A DNA stretch of 64,000 nucleotides from Brucella intermedia LMG 3301 (GTDB taxonomy: Bacteria > Pseudomonadota > Alphaproteobacteria > Rhizobiales > Rhizobiaceae), in contig NZ_ACQA01000002.1 in the NCBI RefSeq assembly GCF_000182645.1, positions 992,001-1,056,000 of the forward strand. Reading direction: 5' to 3'. The notes beneath the pieces were generated by a model. That model ran no database searches and had not been told where the DNA came from. It worked only from the letters and a program-made list of their open reading frames with translations. The translations under genes and the position numbers were made by a program. Shown piece by piece: positions 44,992 through 55,477 of this stretch (the first letter of the stretch is position 1; each line of letters opens with the position of its first letter).

Positions 44992-45932
44992 TGCGCCTCT
45001 CCTCTTCCACCATCCGCCTGCTGACGCCGGTGTTCTCGCTGGTCCTGCTTCTGGCCGCCGTCTTCTACATGCAGCCGCGTGCCATGAGCTACACCGGGCT
45101 GAACCTCCTGTTCAACCTTGCCGTCCCGATCGCACTGGCAACCATCGCACAGATGCTGATCATGGCCGTCAACGACCTCGATCTTTCGATGGGCACCTTC
45201 GTGAGCTTCGTGGTCTGCGTCGCCGCGACCTACCTCCACACCGCTCCTGTCATCGGGGTGTTGATCCTTGCCGCCGCAATCGCGGCTTATGCGGCGCTCG
45301 GCGCGCTGATCCATCTGCGCAACCTGCCATCCATCGTCGTCACGTTGGGCATGAGCTTCGTCTGGGGCGGGTTCGCAGTCCTCCTTCTGCCATCGCCGGG
45401 TGGCCAGGCTCCCGACTGGGCGCGGTGGATCATGACCGCCAAGCCGCCTTTCATGCCGATGGCCATTGTCGCCAGCATTCTGATTGCGTTCGTCACGCAT
45501 TTCATCGTGATGCGGTCGACCTTCGGCGTGCTGATGCGCGGCGCAGGCGGCAACACGCGCTCCATCGAGCGCGCCGGCTGGTCTGTCACCATGATCCGCG
45601 CCGGAACCTATGCATTGGCTGCTTTCTTCGCGGTGCTTGCAGGTATTGCGCTGGTGGGCCTCACCACATCGGCGGATGCCAATATCGCGTTACGTTATAC
45701 GCTTCTCTCCATCGCAGGCGTCATTCTGGGCGGCGGTGAATTCGTCGGCGGGCGCGTCTCGCCTATCGGCGCTGTCATCGGCGCGCTCACACTGACGCTT
45801 GCAGGATCGTTCCTCTCCTTCATGCGCATTTCACCGGATTGGCAGATCGGAGCGCAAGGCGGCATTCTCATCGTGGTGCTGGCCCTGCGCCTCTTCCTCA
45901 ACCGCCTCGAAAAGAGGGAGAAAAAGCAATGA
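44991..45932 (+). CDS. Ribose-type ABC permease 1 (RbsC-like)
   Basis: This 313-residue BPD_transp_2 permease has eight to ten hydrophobic segments. Typical motifs: MLIMAVNDLDLSMGTFVSF (GxDLS box), PSIVVTLGMSFVWGGFAVL, and the late ILGGGEFVGGRVSPIGAVIG. It overlaps the next permease start by 4 bases. Two permease genes imply a heterodimeric channel. Confidence 0.9.
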   Translation: MRLSSSTIRLLTPVFSLVLLLAAVFYMQPRAMSYTGLNLLFNLAVPIALATIAQMLIMAVNDLDLSMGTFVSFVVCVAATYLHTAPVIGVLILAAAIAAYAALGALIHLRNLPSIVVTLGMSFVWGGFAVLLLPSPGGQAPDWARWIMTAKPPFMPMAIVASILIAFVTHFIVMRSTFGVLMRGAGGNTRSIERAGWSVTMIRAGTYALAAFFAVLAGIALVGLTTSADANIALRYTLLSIAGVILGGGEFVGGRVSPIGAVIGALTLTLAGSFLSFMRISPDWQIGAQGGILIVVLALRLFLNRLEKREKKQ

Positions 45933-46876
45933 ACGGTCTCGCCCTGCTTACCAGCCGCCCATGGATATGGTCGTTCATCGCGACCGTCGCCGTGTGGATC
46001 ATCACCATCCTTTTCACCGGAGGCGCAGGCGCGCACGGGCTTTCCCACGCTGCCTTCACCTTTGCATCCTTCTCGGTGATCGTCGGTCTCGGCCAGATGT
46101 TCGTCATCACGCTTGGCCCCGGCAATATCGATCTGTCGGTTCCCGCCAACATGACGCTCGCCGCAACGCTGGCGCTGAAGCTGATGGATTCCCAGGAGGG
46201 AATGATCCTCGCCGGGCTCGCTGTGGCGCTGCTCATCGGCCTTGCCGTCGGTATCTGCAATTATGCGCTGATCAAGCTCCTGCGCATTCCGCCCATCATC
46301 GCCACCTTGTCGATGAGCTTCCTGATCCAATCAACGGCCATCTGGAGCAATCGCGGCCTGCGCGTGAAACCGCCGGAAAGCCTGGCACAGTTCACCACAG
46401 CCTCGACCTTCGGCATTCCCAATGTCGCCATAGTGGCTCTGATCCTGTCGGTTATTGGCTGGGTACTCCTGAAAAAGAGCATCTACGGGCGCTGGATTTC
46501 TGCAATCGGCCAGAACCCGTTCGCGGCGCGCATGGCCGGGATCCCCGTCGATGGCACGCGCTTCGTCACCTATCTGCTCTGCGCCGTTCTGGCCTCGCTC
46601 TGCGGCTTCCTGCTTGCCTGTTTCTCGGGCGGCGCGGCGCTGAACATGGGGGCGGAATATCTCCTGATGTCGATTGCTGTCGTCATCATTGGCGGTACGG
46701 CGGTTGCCGGTGGCGATTCCAACATCCCCGGCATCTGGGGCGCCGCCCTGTTCATGTTCCTCATCGTCTCGATGCTCAACACTTATGGTTTCGGCGCCGG
46801 TGTCCGCCTCGTCCTGACCGGGCTCACCATCATTGCGGTGATCATCCTCGCCAGTGGCCGTCGGGCCGCACGATAG
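45929..46876 (+). CDS. Ribose-type ABC permease 2 (RbsC-like)
   Basis: This 315-residue permease starts at ATG 45929. Motifs: MFVITLGPGNIDLSVPANMT, PPIIATLSMSFLIQSTAIW, RMAGIPVDGTRFVTYLLCAV, VIIGGTAVAGGDSNIPGIW. It is a partner to the previous permease. Fusion-like spacing and overlapping starts suggest tight co-translation. Confidence 0.9.
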   Translation: MNGLALLTSRPWIWSFIATVAVWIITILFTGGAGAHGLSHAAFTFASFSVIVGLGQMFVITLGPGNIDLSVPANMTLAATLALKLMDSQEGMILAGLAVALLIGLAVGICNYALIKLLRIPPIIATLSMSFLIQSTAIWSNRGLRVKPPESLAQFTTASTFGIPNVAIVALILSVIGWVLLKKSIYGRWISAIGQNPFAARMAGIPVDGTRFVTYLLCAVLASLCGFLLACFSGGAALNMGAEYLLMSIAVVIIGGTAVAGGDSNIPGIWGAALFMFLIVSMLNTYGFGAGVRLVLTGLTIIAVIILASGRRAAR

Positions 46877-46897
46877 TTTTTCCCGGAGTAATTTTCC

Positions 46898-47818
46898 TTG
46901 CTACAGACTGTTTCGATTTACGAAATCCACGACGAACGTTTCAAGCAGATGATCGTGCCGAGCGCCGATCTGGACGAGCTTTATAGCGGCTGTCGTTGGG
47001 CGGAAGGTCCGGTGTGGTTCGGTGACCAGAACTGCCTTTTGTGGAGCGACATTCCCAACCAGCGCATTCTGCGCTGGGTGCCAGAAGGCGGTGTTTCCGT
47101 ATTCCGCCAGCCATCCAATTTCTCAAACGGCCATACGCGCGACAGCGAAGGACGCCTCGTCACCTGCGAGCATGGCGGTCGCCGCGTCATCCGCACCGAA
47201 CCGGACGGCAGCATCACCGTGCTTGCCGACAGCTACCAGGGCAAGAAGCTCAATGCCCCCAATGATGTGATTGTGCGTTCAGACGGAACCGTCTGGTTCA
47301 CCGATCCGACATACGGCATCATGGCCGATTATGAAGGTTTCAAGGCCCTACCCGAACAGCCGACACGCAACGTCTATCGCCTTGACCCGAAAACGGGCGA
47401 ACTCGATGCGATCATCACCGATTTCCATCAGCCGAACGGCCTTGCCTTCTCCCCTGACGAAACCAAGCTCTATGTTGCCGACAGCGCTTATAGCCACGAC
47501 GAGAACGCACCGCGCCACATCCGCGTCTTCAACGTTGTGGATGGCGGCAAACGGGTCACCGGCGGTACGGTCTTCTGCACCATCGATAATGGCTTGCCGG
47601 ATGGTTTCCGCTTCGATACGGACGGCAACCTGTGGACCAGCGCCGGCGACGGCGTGCACTGTTTCTCCCCGGAAGGCACGCTCCTCGGCAAGATCAGAAC
47701 GCCGCAGACAGTCGCGAACGTGACTTTTGGCGGTCCGCGCCGCAACCGGCTTTTCATCGCCGCGACGAAGTCGCTTTATGCAGTCTATCTCACCGTCACC
47801 GGTGCTCAATATCCCTGA
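46898..47818 (+). CDS. SMP-30/gluconolactonase-family protein
   Basis: This 306-residue six-bladed propeller starts at TTG 46898 with GGAG about 9 bases upstream; an internal ATG at 46949 is less likely. Metal ligands of the family are visible: RWAEGPVW (Glu), APNDVIV (Asn), QPNGLAFSPDE (Asn), LPDGFRFDTDGN (Asp). These enzymes hydrolyse aldonolactones. As the last gene of the ribose-type ABC operon it should open the lactone made from the imported sugar. A cognate sugar dehydrogenase is not encoded here. Confidence 0.9.
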   Translation: MLQTVSIYEIHDERFKQMIVPSADLDELYSGCRWAEGPVWFGDQNCLLWSDIPNQRILRWVPEGGVSVFRQPSNFSNGHTRDSEGRLVTCEHGGRRVIRTEPDGSITVLADSYQGKKLNAPNDVIVRSDGTVWFTDPTYGIMADYEGFKALPEQPTRNVYRLDPKTGELDAIITDFHQPNGLAFSPDETKLYVADSAYSHDENAPRHIRVFNVVDGGKRVTGGTVFCTIDNGLPDGFRFDTDGNLWTSAGDGVHCFSPEGTLLGKIRTPQTVANVTFGGPRRNRLFIAATKSLYAVYLTVTGAQYP

Positions 47819-47828
47819 GAAAAATTAC

Positions 47829-47856
47829 GGCGGCTTTCCAAAATGAAAAGCCGCCG
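47829..47856. terminator. Hairpin after SMP-30, with T-run on the minus strand
   Basis: CGGCGGCTTT (47829-47838) pairs perfectly with AAAGCCGCCG (47847-47856). The minus-strand side runs into TAATTTTTC, so it resembles a leftward terminator; on the plus strand no T-run follows. Confidence 0.6.
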
Positions 47857-47899
47857 CTCATTATAAATAGAGTAATTCATTGAAATAACTGCATTTGCC

Positions 47900-47923
47900 G
47901 CACGCCCGTTAATGCGGGCGTGC
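47900..47923 (+). terminator. Second hairpin, GCACGCCCG-N6-CGGGCGTGC
   Basis: Perfect 9-bp arms are followed by CAATATTGTTTCTT. It is a likely rho-independent terminator for the rightward ABC operon, 80 bases past the SMP-30 stop. Confidence 0.55.
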
Positions 47924-48329
47924 CAATATTGTTTCTTGATCCAAAACGGATCTTTCCGGCCGAAAGCCAGAGAGACCCGCATATCAGGACCGAGAATGAC
48001 GGAACAAATCAAAGAATGATCTCTTCTGTCCTTCTGCAATACACCTAGAGACAAGGCTACGCCTTGCATTCAGTGCATATGCCCTGATGCGCTGAGGCTT
48101 TATAACGCCATCGTCAACGCCATGAAAACAGATTGTCAATAAATACGGTCAATTTACTGTGATTAAATTGAATAAAACATGCAGCTTATCATAATGTTAG
48201 TATTATTTCATAAGTATCTATATTAGTAACTTCTATTTTATAATCCTACTTGCTACCATATTTATTAGGATGCCCGCATGAAGCAGGATAATGACCGTCG
48301 CGGGCTGCTGTTCAATCCTCTCACCCCCG
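47924..48329. other. AT-rich intergenic region, no supported gene
   Basis: Roughly 400 bases, AT-rich from 48115 to 48270 and unlike the GC-rich neighbours. A leftward frame at 47806-48069 lacks support. The low GC block could be a remnant of foreign DNA or a binding region. No repeat ends were found. Confidence 0.35.
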
Positions 48330-49124
48330 TCAAGCCGAATATCTGAGTTTCACAGAACGTCGGTCCGGCGCTCGATAGCGGATATGGCACCCGTCGATGC
48401 CCGTGTGCTCGACGTCGACTTCTATGCCGAAGACCTCGGCGATGCGCTCTGCCCGCAACACCTCGCGGGGCGTGCCCAGCGCGACGAGATTTCCCCGGTC
48501 CATGACCGCGATACGGTCGCAGAACATCGCGGCGTGGTTAAGGTCGTGCAAGGCAGCCACGACCGTCAGTTTCTGCCGGCTGACAAGATCGAGCAGCCCG
48601 ATCTGGTGTCCGATGTCGAGATGATTGGTCGGCTCGTCCAGCAGCAATATCCGTGGTTCCTGCGCCAGAGCGCGGGCTATGTGCAGTCGCTGCCGCTCCC
48701 CGCCCGAAAGCGTGTGCCAGTAGCGGTCGGCCAGATGCCCCATATCGACATTGGCCAGCGCCTGATCAACGATTGCATCATCTTCCGCCGACCATGGCGA
48801 CAGCGCGCCCAGATAAGGCGTCCGCCCCAGTTCAACCGCCTGACGCGCCGTGATGCGTTCCGTGGTGCCCGCCTGCTGCTCGACCAGCGCCAGCCGGCGT
48901 GCGATCTCGCGACGGCTGAAACTGCCGATGGGCGCACCGCAAAGGTTCACTTCGCCGACACGGCACCGGCGCACGCCGGAAAGCAGGGACAGAAAACTGG
49001 TCTTTCCCGATCCGTTCGGCCCGATGATGCCAAGAAATTCACCTTCCGCCACGTTTAGCGAAACATTGCGCAAAATCTCGACATTGCCCGCCGACCAGCC
49101 GACATTGCGTGCCGAAAGGATCAT
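48330..49124 (-). CDS. Cobalamin/siderophore ABC ATPase (BtuD/FecE-like)
   Basis: The ATG at 49124, overlapping the permease stop by 4 bases, gives 264 residues. Motifs: GPNGSGKTSFLSLLSGVRR, LSGGERQRLHIARAL, LLLDEPTNHLDIGHQ and AALHDLNHAAMFCD, the FecE/BtuD style. It is the last gene of an operon behind a cobalamin riboswitch (51401-51605), so vitamin B12 or another corrinoid is the favoured substrate. Confidence 0.85.
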   Translation of the reverse strand: MILSARNVGWSAGNVEILRNVSLNVAEGEFLGIIGPNGSGKTSFLSLLSGVRRCRVGEVNLCGAPIGSFSRREIARRLALVEQQAGTTERITARQAVELGRTPYLGALSPWSAEDDAIVDQALANVDMGHLADRYWHTLSGGERQRLHIARALAQEPRILLLDEPTNHLDIGHQIGLLDLVSRQKLTVVAALHDLNHAAMFCDRIAVMDRGNLVALGTPREVLRAERIAEVFGIEVDVEHTGIDGCHIRYRAPDRRSVKLRYSA

Positions 49125-50176
49125 GACGACGCCCTTCTTTGTCCGAGCAGGAGGGCGAAGGCGGGCGCACCGAACAATGCCGTGATGACGCCAATCGGAA
49201 GCACCTGGCCCGGAATGATTATGCGCGACAGGATATCGGCAACGATCATGAAGATTGCTCCAATCAGTGCCGCCGCAGGCAACAGCCTGCCGTGCCGAAC
49301 CCCGACCACCATTCGGGCGGCATGGGGAATGACAAGCCCGATGAACCCGACAGAGCCGACGATGGAAACCATGACCGCCGTCATCATGGCGCTGACGCCG
49401 ATCAGCACCGCATAGACGCGCCGGACCGGTATGCCGAGCGAAGCTGCGGATTCCGTTCCGAAGGTAAAGGCATCCAGCGCCCGTGAATGCCACAGGCAGA
49501 TGGCAAGGCCCACCAGACAGGCAGGCAGGGCAAGGATGACGTCCGGCCAGCGGACGCCTGAAAGATTGCCCAAAAGCCAGAACATGATGCCGCGTGCCTG
49601 TTCTGCATTTGCAGCCTTGGTGACGATGAATGATGTCAGCGCATTGAAAAGCTGTGAACCGGCAATGCCGGCGAGGATGATCGCGCTGCTGCCCCGCCCT
49701 GCCCGCAGCGCCAGCAAGGACACAAGGCAGAAGGCAACGATGGCTCCGATGAAAGCGCCCAGCGAAAGCGATAGCACACCAGCGCCGATGCCGAGAATGG
49801 CGACGCCGACAGCCCCGGTCGAAGCACCCGCAGAAATTCCAAGAATGTAAGGATCGGCAAGTGAATTTCGCAGCAGCGATTGCAGGATGACGCCGGATAT
49901 TGCCAGCGACGCGCCGCAACATGCGGCGATGACGGCACGGCTGAGGCGATAACTCCAGACGATGCCCTCATCGATGGGTTCGAGCGCATATCCGGCGTTC
50001 CACACCCGGTTGGCCACAGTCTTGGCAACCACGTCGAGCGGTATCGCCGTTTCGCCTATCGCAGCCCCAAGCCAAAGGGCGACGAGAAGCAGGACAAGGG
50101 AAAAGACCAGGAAAGACACGCCGGAGCGTGCCCTTCCCTTGCGTTTCAAGCCTGTTGCTGTTGCCCGCGCCGTCAC
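49121..50176 (-). CDS. Cobalamin/siderophore ABC permease (BtuC/FecCD)
   Basis: This 351-residue FecCD-family permease has nine to ten hydrophobic segments. Motifs: GVILQSLLRNSLADPYILGIS (the LxNPLAxPxxLG box), AALIGAIFMIVADILSRIII, GFIGLVIPHAARMV. Overlaps of 4 bases with both neighbours indicate one transcript. The riboswitch upstream assigns it to corrinoid uptake. Confidence 0.87.
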   Translation of the reverse strand: MTARATATGLKRKGRARSGVSFLVFSLVLLLVALWLGAAIGETAIPLDVVAKTVANRVWNAGYALEPIDEGIVWSYRLSRAVIAACCGASLAISGVILQSLLRNSLADPYILGISAGASTGAVGVAILGIGAGVLSLSLGAFIGAIVAFCLVSLLALRAGRGSSAIILAGIAGSQLFNALTSFIVTKAANAEQARGIMFWLLGNLSGVRWPDVILALPACLVGLAICLWHSRALDAFTFGTESAASLGIPVRRVYAVLIGVSAMMTAVMVSIVGSVGFIGLVIPHAARMVVGVRHGRLLPAAALIGAIFMIVADILSRIIIPGQVLPIGVITALFGAPAFALLLGQRRASS

Positions 50177-51203
50177 TTGTCGAGGTCCGAGGCGGCGATA
50201 TCGGCGGCAAGCGTTTCGATGCCCTCGATCACGCGAAGCGATGTGCTCATCGATTGCGCATCCATGTCGAAGACATGCTTGTCCTTCACCGCAGGCATCA
50301 GCTTCGTGACAGCATCATTGTCGAGGAACTGGCGCTTGACGGCAATGTCATCAGCCGGATAGCGGCGGCGATCCAGCTTTGCGGCAACGATCATCGACGG
50401 GCTCGATTTCGCGATCGTCTCCCATCCGACTGTCGGCCATTCTTCCTCGCTGTCGATCACATTCCTGATGCCGAGCGCCGAAAGAATATAGGCGGGCGCA
50501 CCGAACTTGCCCGCCACATAGGGGTCAGCGTCAACCTGTGTGCTGGAGAACCAGACGACTGCAGAAAGATTTTCGCCTTTGGACGAAATTTTCTCACGCG
50601 CCGCTGCTTCGCGGGCCTTCAAGTCGGCGACGAGTTTCTCGCCACGGTCCTGCACGTTGAAGATTTCCGCCAGTTCGGTGATTTCCTGATAGACGATATC
50701 CATCTTGAACGCTGCCGTGCGAACGCCGTCGCCGCCACCGGAATTATCCTTGCCGACGCAATCGGATGGCGACGTGTAGGCCGGAATGCCAAGCTCCTCG
50801 AATTGTTCCCGGCTTTGCCACAATGCCCGTGGGCCCGACATGCCACTGAAAATCAGCCGTCACGATTTCCGGCTTTTCCGCCAGAACGCTTTCAAAGCTG
50901 GGATCGTTATCGGCGAGCCGCTTTACCTTGGCGTTGGCCTCCTCGAAACCCTTGAGGACAGGGCCGAACCAGACCGCCGTCCCGACAAGCTTGTCGCCGA
51001 GACCGAGGCTATAGAGAATTTTCTGCGCTGCTCTGCCCGACCGCAACGGCGCGGCTTGGCGCCTGCTTGAAGGTGACATCACGGCCGCAGTTTTTCAGCG
51101 TCAGCGGATATTGCGTTTCTGCTGCCTGTGCAGCCGGACCGGCTGCCAGAAATGCGACCGCGCAGAGAGCGGCACGAAACGGCATATTGCCTGGAATTTT
51201 CAT
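50173..51203 (-). pseudogene. Corrinoid/siderophore-binding protein (BtuF/FepB-like), two frameshifts
   Basis: The gene starts at 51203 with GGGGA upstream and a signal peptide (FRAALCAVAFLAAGPAAQA). Three blocks in successive frames make one protein. They are residues to VAVGQSSAE; then ILYSLGLGDKLVGTAVWFGPVLK to WHVGPTGIVA; then REQFEELGIPAY to AADIAASDLDK. The first shift fits one extra base in TTTT (51019-51022, plus strand). The second fits one extra base in CCC (50808-50810) or TTT (50814-50816). Both restore a typical receptor when corrected. As given, the importer lacks a functional receptor; sequencing error is a serious alternative. Confidence 0.83.
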
Positions 51204-51400
51204 GGGAATCCCCGAAAATGATAAGAGAAACGAGCCCTGTCAGGCGGCGGAAAAAATCCCGCGCGAAAGACGGACAGGCATATCCGGGGACATGTCGAAA
51301 TCATGCGATGACGATGGAAGGAAGCGTCCTGCGACGCGGAAAACTGTCATAACCGGCTCCTGCTCCGGGCATCCCCGCCCGTGACAATGGACAACACTAG

Positions 51401-51605
51401 ACGGCAGGTCTCCTGGCTCGCGAATATCTGCTGTTCATCTGCCTTCCCGCGTTTCTCCGGCGCAGTGGCATGACGCTTTCAACGTCACGAGGATGAACGG
51501 CAATCCGCTTACAGTTGCGGGGGCAGCCACGGTCTCGGCCCCTTTTCGGGTCGTCCTCACCGTGTTCCCTATTAATCCCCTTCGCTCTCGGTCGGGGAAC
51601 CGTCG
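51401..51605 (-). promoter_or_regulatory. Cobalamin (B12) riboswitch
   Basis: Read on the minus strand, the conserved pieces appear in order. GGTTCCCC and GGGGATTAATAGGGAA (P2-P3 side) come first, then GCTGCCCCCGCAACTGTAAG (the B12 box, 51508-51527), and the closing CCAGGAGACCTGCC (51402-51415). It precedes the btuF-like pseudogene by about 200 bases, which hold the expression platform. Cobalamin riboswitches turn off uptake genes when B12 is high. This is the main evidence that the 48330-51203 importer handles corrinoids. Confidence 0.93.
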
Positions 51606-51840
51606 TTACACTATTACGTTGGCCCGCTGCCGCCGTCAAGCAGGTCTCGACGGCTATTTCCGGCGCGCGATCTTCAAGCGATTCGAAAGCGTGTCACTTA
51701 AATTGCGGCCAAACTATTGTCGCATATGCTGGCCTATTGAATTTGTTTTCGCTAATCTCCATGTAGTTTGCTCCCGCTAGGAAAGCGGGACTTTGGGGAG
51801 GTCCGCCGCAGGGCGGCAATATATTCCGTTGGGAGGACAT
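51606..51840 (+). promoter_or_regulatory. Shared promoter region, riboswitch operon and tctC
   Basis: This 235-base region without a gene separates the leftward riboswitch from tctC. It ends in a GGGAGG ribosome site. Small GC dyads occur (CCGCTAGGAAAGCGG near 51774), possibly leader hairpins for tctC. No clear operator was recognised. Confidence 0.35.
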
Positions 51841-52791
51841 ATGCGTAGATTTATTCTGGCCCTGACGTCGGTAGCGGCGTTGGCTATGGCAGGCTCTGCT
51901 TCCGCAGAAGACTACAAGGTGCTTGCGCCTGCTGCTCCGGGCGGCGGCTGGGACCAGACAGCGCGCACGATGCAAAGCGCACTTCAGGACGAAAAGATTT
52001 CCGGCAGCGTGCAGGTCATCAACGTTCCCGGCGCTGGCGGCACCATCGGCCTTGCGCAGTTCGTGAACCAGAACAAGGGCGATCCGAGCCAGCTGATCGT
52101 GGGCGGCTATGTCATGGTCGGCGCGATCCTGACCAACAAATCGCCGGTTACCCTGGAACAGATCACGCCGATTGCCCGCCTTACCGGCGAATATGAAGCC
52201 ATCGTCGTTCCGGCTTCTTCCGACATCCAGAACATTGGCGACCTTGCCGCGAAGCTCAAGGCCGATCCGGGCTCGGTTTCGTGGGGCGGCGGCTCCGCAG
52301 GCGGTACAGACCACATCACCGCAGGCCTTTTTGCCAAGGCCGCAGGCGTCGATCCGACCAAGGTCAACTACATTGCCTTCTCTGGCGGCGGCGAGGCGCT
52401 GGCGGCCATTCTCGGCAATCAGGTGACCGTCGGCATTTCCGGCTACGGTGAATTCGAATCGCAGATCAAGGCCGGTACGCTGCGCATCATCGGCATTTCG
52501 AGCGACGAGCGCGTGGAAGGCATCGACGCACCGACCTTCAAGGAAGGCGGCGTGGACGTTTCGATCCAGAACTGGCGCATGGTCGGCGCGGCTCCCGGCA
52601 TCACTGCCGAGCAGGAAGCTGCCATCAATGCCGATATCGAGAAGATGGTGAAGTCGGAATCCTGGCAGAAGGCGCTGAAGGACAAGGGCTGGGCGGATAC
52701 CTACCTTGCCGGTCCGGCATTCAAGGAGCAACTGGCCAAGGACGTTGCCGCGACTGAAACCATCCTCAAGGAAATCGGTCTCGTCAAATGA
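51841..52791 (+). CDS. tctC: Tripartite tricarboxylate transporter receptor (TctC/Bug)
   Basis: ATG 51841 follows GGGAGGACAT. The 316-residue protein has a signal peptide (about residues 1-22, ending ASA) and a Bug fold (YKVLAPAAPGGGWDQTARTMQ, VINVPGAGGTIGLAQF, then GGSAGGTDHITAG). Receptors of this kind bind citrate, tartrate, aromatic acids or other carboxylates. It overlaps tctB by 4 bases. Confidence 0.9.
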   Translation: MRRFILALTSVAALAMAGSASAEDYKVLAPAAPGGGWDQTARTMQSALQDEKISGSVQVINVPGAGGTIGLAQFVNQNKGDPSQLIVGGYVMVGAILTNKSPVTLEQITPIARLTGEYEAIVVPASSDIQNIGDLAAKLKADPGSVSWGGGSAGGTDHITAGLFAKAAGVDPTKVNYIAFSGGGEALAAILGNQVTVGISGYGEFESQIKAGTLRIIGISSDERVEGIDAPTFKEGGVDVSIQNWRMVGAAPGITAEQEAAINADIEKMVKSESWQKALKDKGWADTYLAGPAFKEQLAKDVAATETILKEIGLVK

Positions 52792-53285
52792 CAGGATCAG
52801 GCCAGCATGAAGAGCGCCGCCCCGAAAGGGCGGCGCCAGACTTCGCCGCACTCGTCATCGCTCTCGTTCTCGCAGCTGTCGCCATCGCCATTGCCTGGTC
52901 GACAACCTATGGCAACGATGTGACGAGCTATTCCCCGGTCGGCCCGAAAACCGTGCCCTATGTCGTCGCAGCCGGATTGTTCGGCCTCGCGATCTGGACC
53001 GTGTTCGAGGCGCTTCGCGGCGACTTCCCCGAACGTGAGCATCAGGAAATCGCGCCGATGGCGTGGATAATCGGCGGTCTGGCCCTCCAGATGCTGACGA
53101 TGAAGACTGTCGGCTTTTCCCTGTCCACCGGCCTGCTTTTCGCAGCGACCGCACGCGGCTTCGGCTATCGCAAATTTTGGATCAGCGTTCCCGTGGGCAT
53201 CGTTTTTGCCTTCGTGATCTGGTTCATCTTTGCACGCGGCCTGCAGCTATCGTTGCCGTCTGGCTGGCTCGAACAATTCGTTTAG
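52788..53285 (+). CDS. tctB: Tripartite tricarboxylate transporter small subunit (TctB)
   Basis: This 165-residue TctB-family protein has four hydrophobic segments (LVIALVLAAVAIAIAWS, TVPYVVAAGLFGLAIWTVF, WIIGGLALQMLTMKTVGFSL, VGIVFAFVIWFIFARGLQL). It is the small membrane partner of TctA. An unusual 232-base repeat-filled gap separates it from tctA. Confidence 0.88.
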   Translation: MTGSGQHEERRPERAAPDFAALVIALVLAAVAIAIAWSTTYGNDVTSYSPVGPKTVPYVVAAGLFGLAIWTVFEALRGDFPEREHQEIAPMAWIIGGLALQMLTMKTVGFSLSTGLLFAATARGFGYRKFWISVPVGIVFAFVIWFIFARGLQLSLPSGWLEQFV

Positions 53286-53323
53286 AGCATTCCCCGTTTC
53301 GGCTGAAACGACGGAAATGCCCT
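53284..53323. repeat. Palindromic element with GTTTC/GAAAC core
   Basis: Arms around AGCATT-CCCCGTTTC (from 53285) and GAAACGACGGAAATGC (to 53320) form an imperfect hairpin directly at the tctB stop. It resembles the AGAGCATTTCCG-type small repeats of Rhizobiales. Confidence 0.55.
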
Positions 53324-53337
53324 AAGTCCTCGTGATA

Positions 53338-53504
53338 TCGCATTATCCGACGCAAAACCGCTTCGCACTTTGCTGGAAATGCATTCTTGTGTTGTCGCAT
53401 TATCCTACGCAAAACCGCTTCGCACTTTTGCTGGAAATGCTTTCTTGTTTTGTCGCATTATCCTACGTAAATCGCTTCGCGCATTTGCTGGAAATGCTTT
53501 AAAG
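53338..53504. repeat. Three tandem copies of a 57-58 bp unit
   Basis: Copies start at 53338, 53395 and 53453, each opening TCGCATTATCC and ending CTGGAAATGC. Copies 1 and 2 differ by few bases; copy 3 has more changes and is shorter. The unit contains CAAAACCGCTTCGCACTTT, a piece of a common rhizobial intergenic repeat. It lies within the tctCBA operon between tctB and tctA, so transcripts probably cross it. It could form hairpins that tune tctA expression. Confidence 0.85.
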
Positions 53505-53517
53505 GCTGAGTGCCCTC

Positions 53518-55062
<1,545 letters not shown>

Positions 55063-55068
55063 AAAAAC

Positions 55069-55094
55069 AAAAGCCCGGCACTGCCGGGCTTTTT
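55069..55094. terminator. Bidirectional terminator after tctA
   Basis: AAAAGCCCGGCA (55069-55080) pairs with TGCCGGGCTTTT (55082-55093), with T-runs on both strands. It ends tctA and the small leftward gene at 55126. Confidence 0.9.
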
Positions 55095-55125
55095 ACTCAG
55101 ATACGCATACGCCTATTTGGATTGC

Positions 55126-55284
55126 TTAACCCTGGATGCGGCGGAACTGATCGACGTCGATGCCAAGCGTCTCAAGGTCCTGTGCAGTGGGCTTCTGACC
55201 AGCGCGCACAGCGGCAGAGGCACGAACGGCGCTACCGAATTGCGCGAATGCACGACCGAAACGATTATTGAAGCGGGTAAACAT
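55126..55284 (-). CDS. Small basic protein, DUF1127-like
   Basis: Start ATG 55284 with GGAG 7 bases upstream gives 52 residues: a basic amphipathic N-terminus (MFTRFNNRFGRAFAQFG) and a tail QDLETLGIDVDQFRR that recalls the LADIGL-type end of DUF1127 proteins. Such proteins in alphaproteobacteria are linked to RNA turnover and carbon or phosphate responses. The match is weak because of size. It is a single gene converging on tctA. Confidence 0.6.
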   Translation of the reverse strand: MFTRFNNRFGRAFAQFGSAVRASAAVRAGQKPTAQDLETLGIDVDQFRRIQG

Positions 55285-55477
55285 TTTTTTCTCCATCACG
55301 GACAGTTCTTCGTCCGCACTCATTAGATGGGGATCGTTCCGCCTGCTTAGAAGATCGCCATTTGCATGCCAGCCATGCAGTTTCGGCATATTCCTTTCCA
55401 CCCGGCTTGATTGCAATCAATGCCACCCGCTCGCGAGCTTGCGAAGCTCTTTTCAACCCAAAGGAAGGAGCCTTGGA

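Noticed and set aside
47806..48069. 87-residue minus-strand frame after SMP-30
   Set aside because: It runs through two hairpins and has no ribosome site or homology that I recognise.
53338..53504. Tandem repeats as a CRISPR array
   Set aside because: Units are directly adjacent with no unique spacers, only three copies, and no cas genes.
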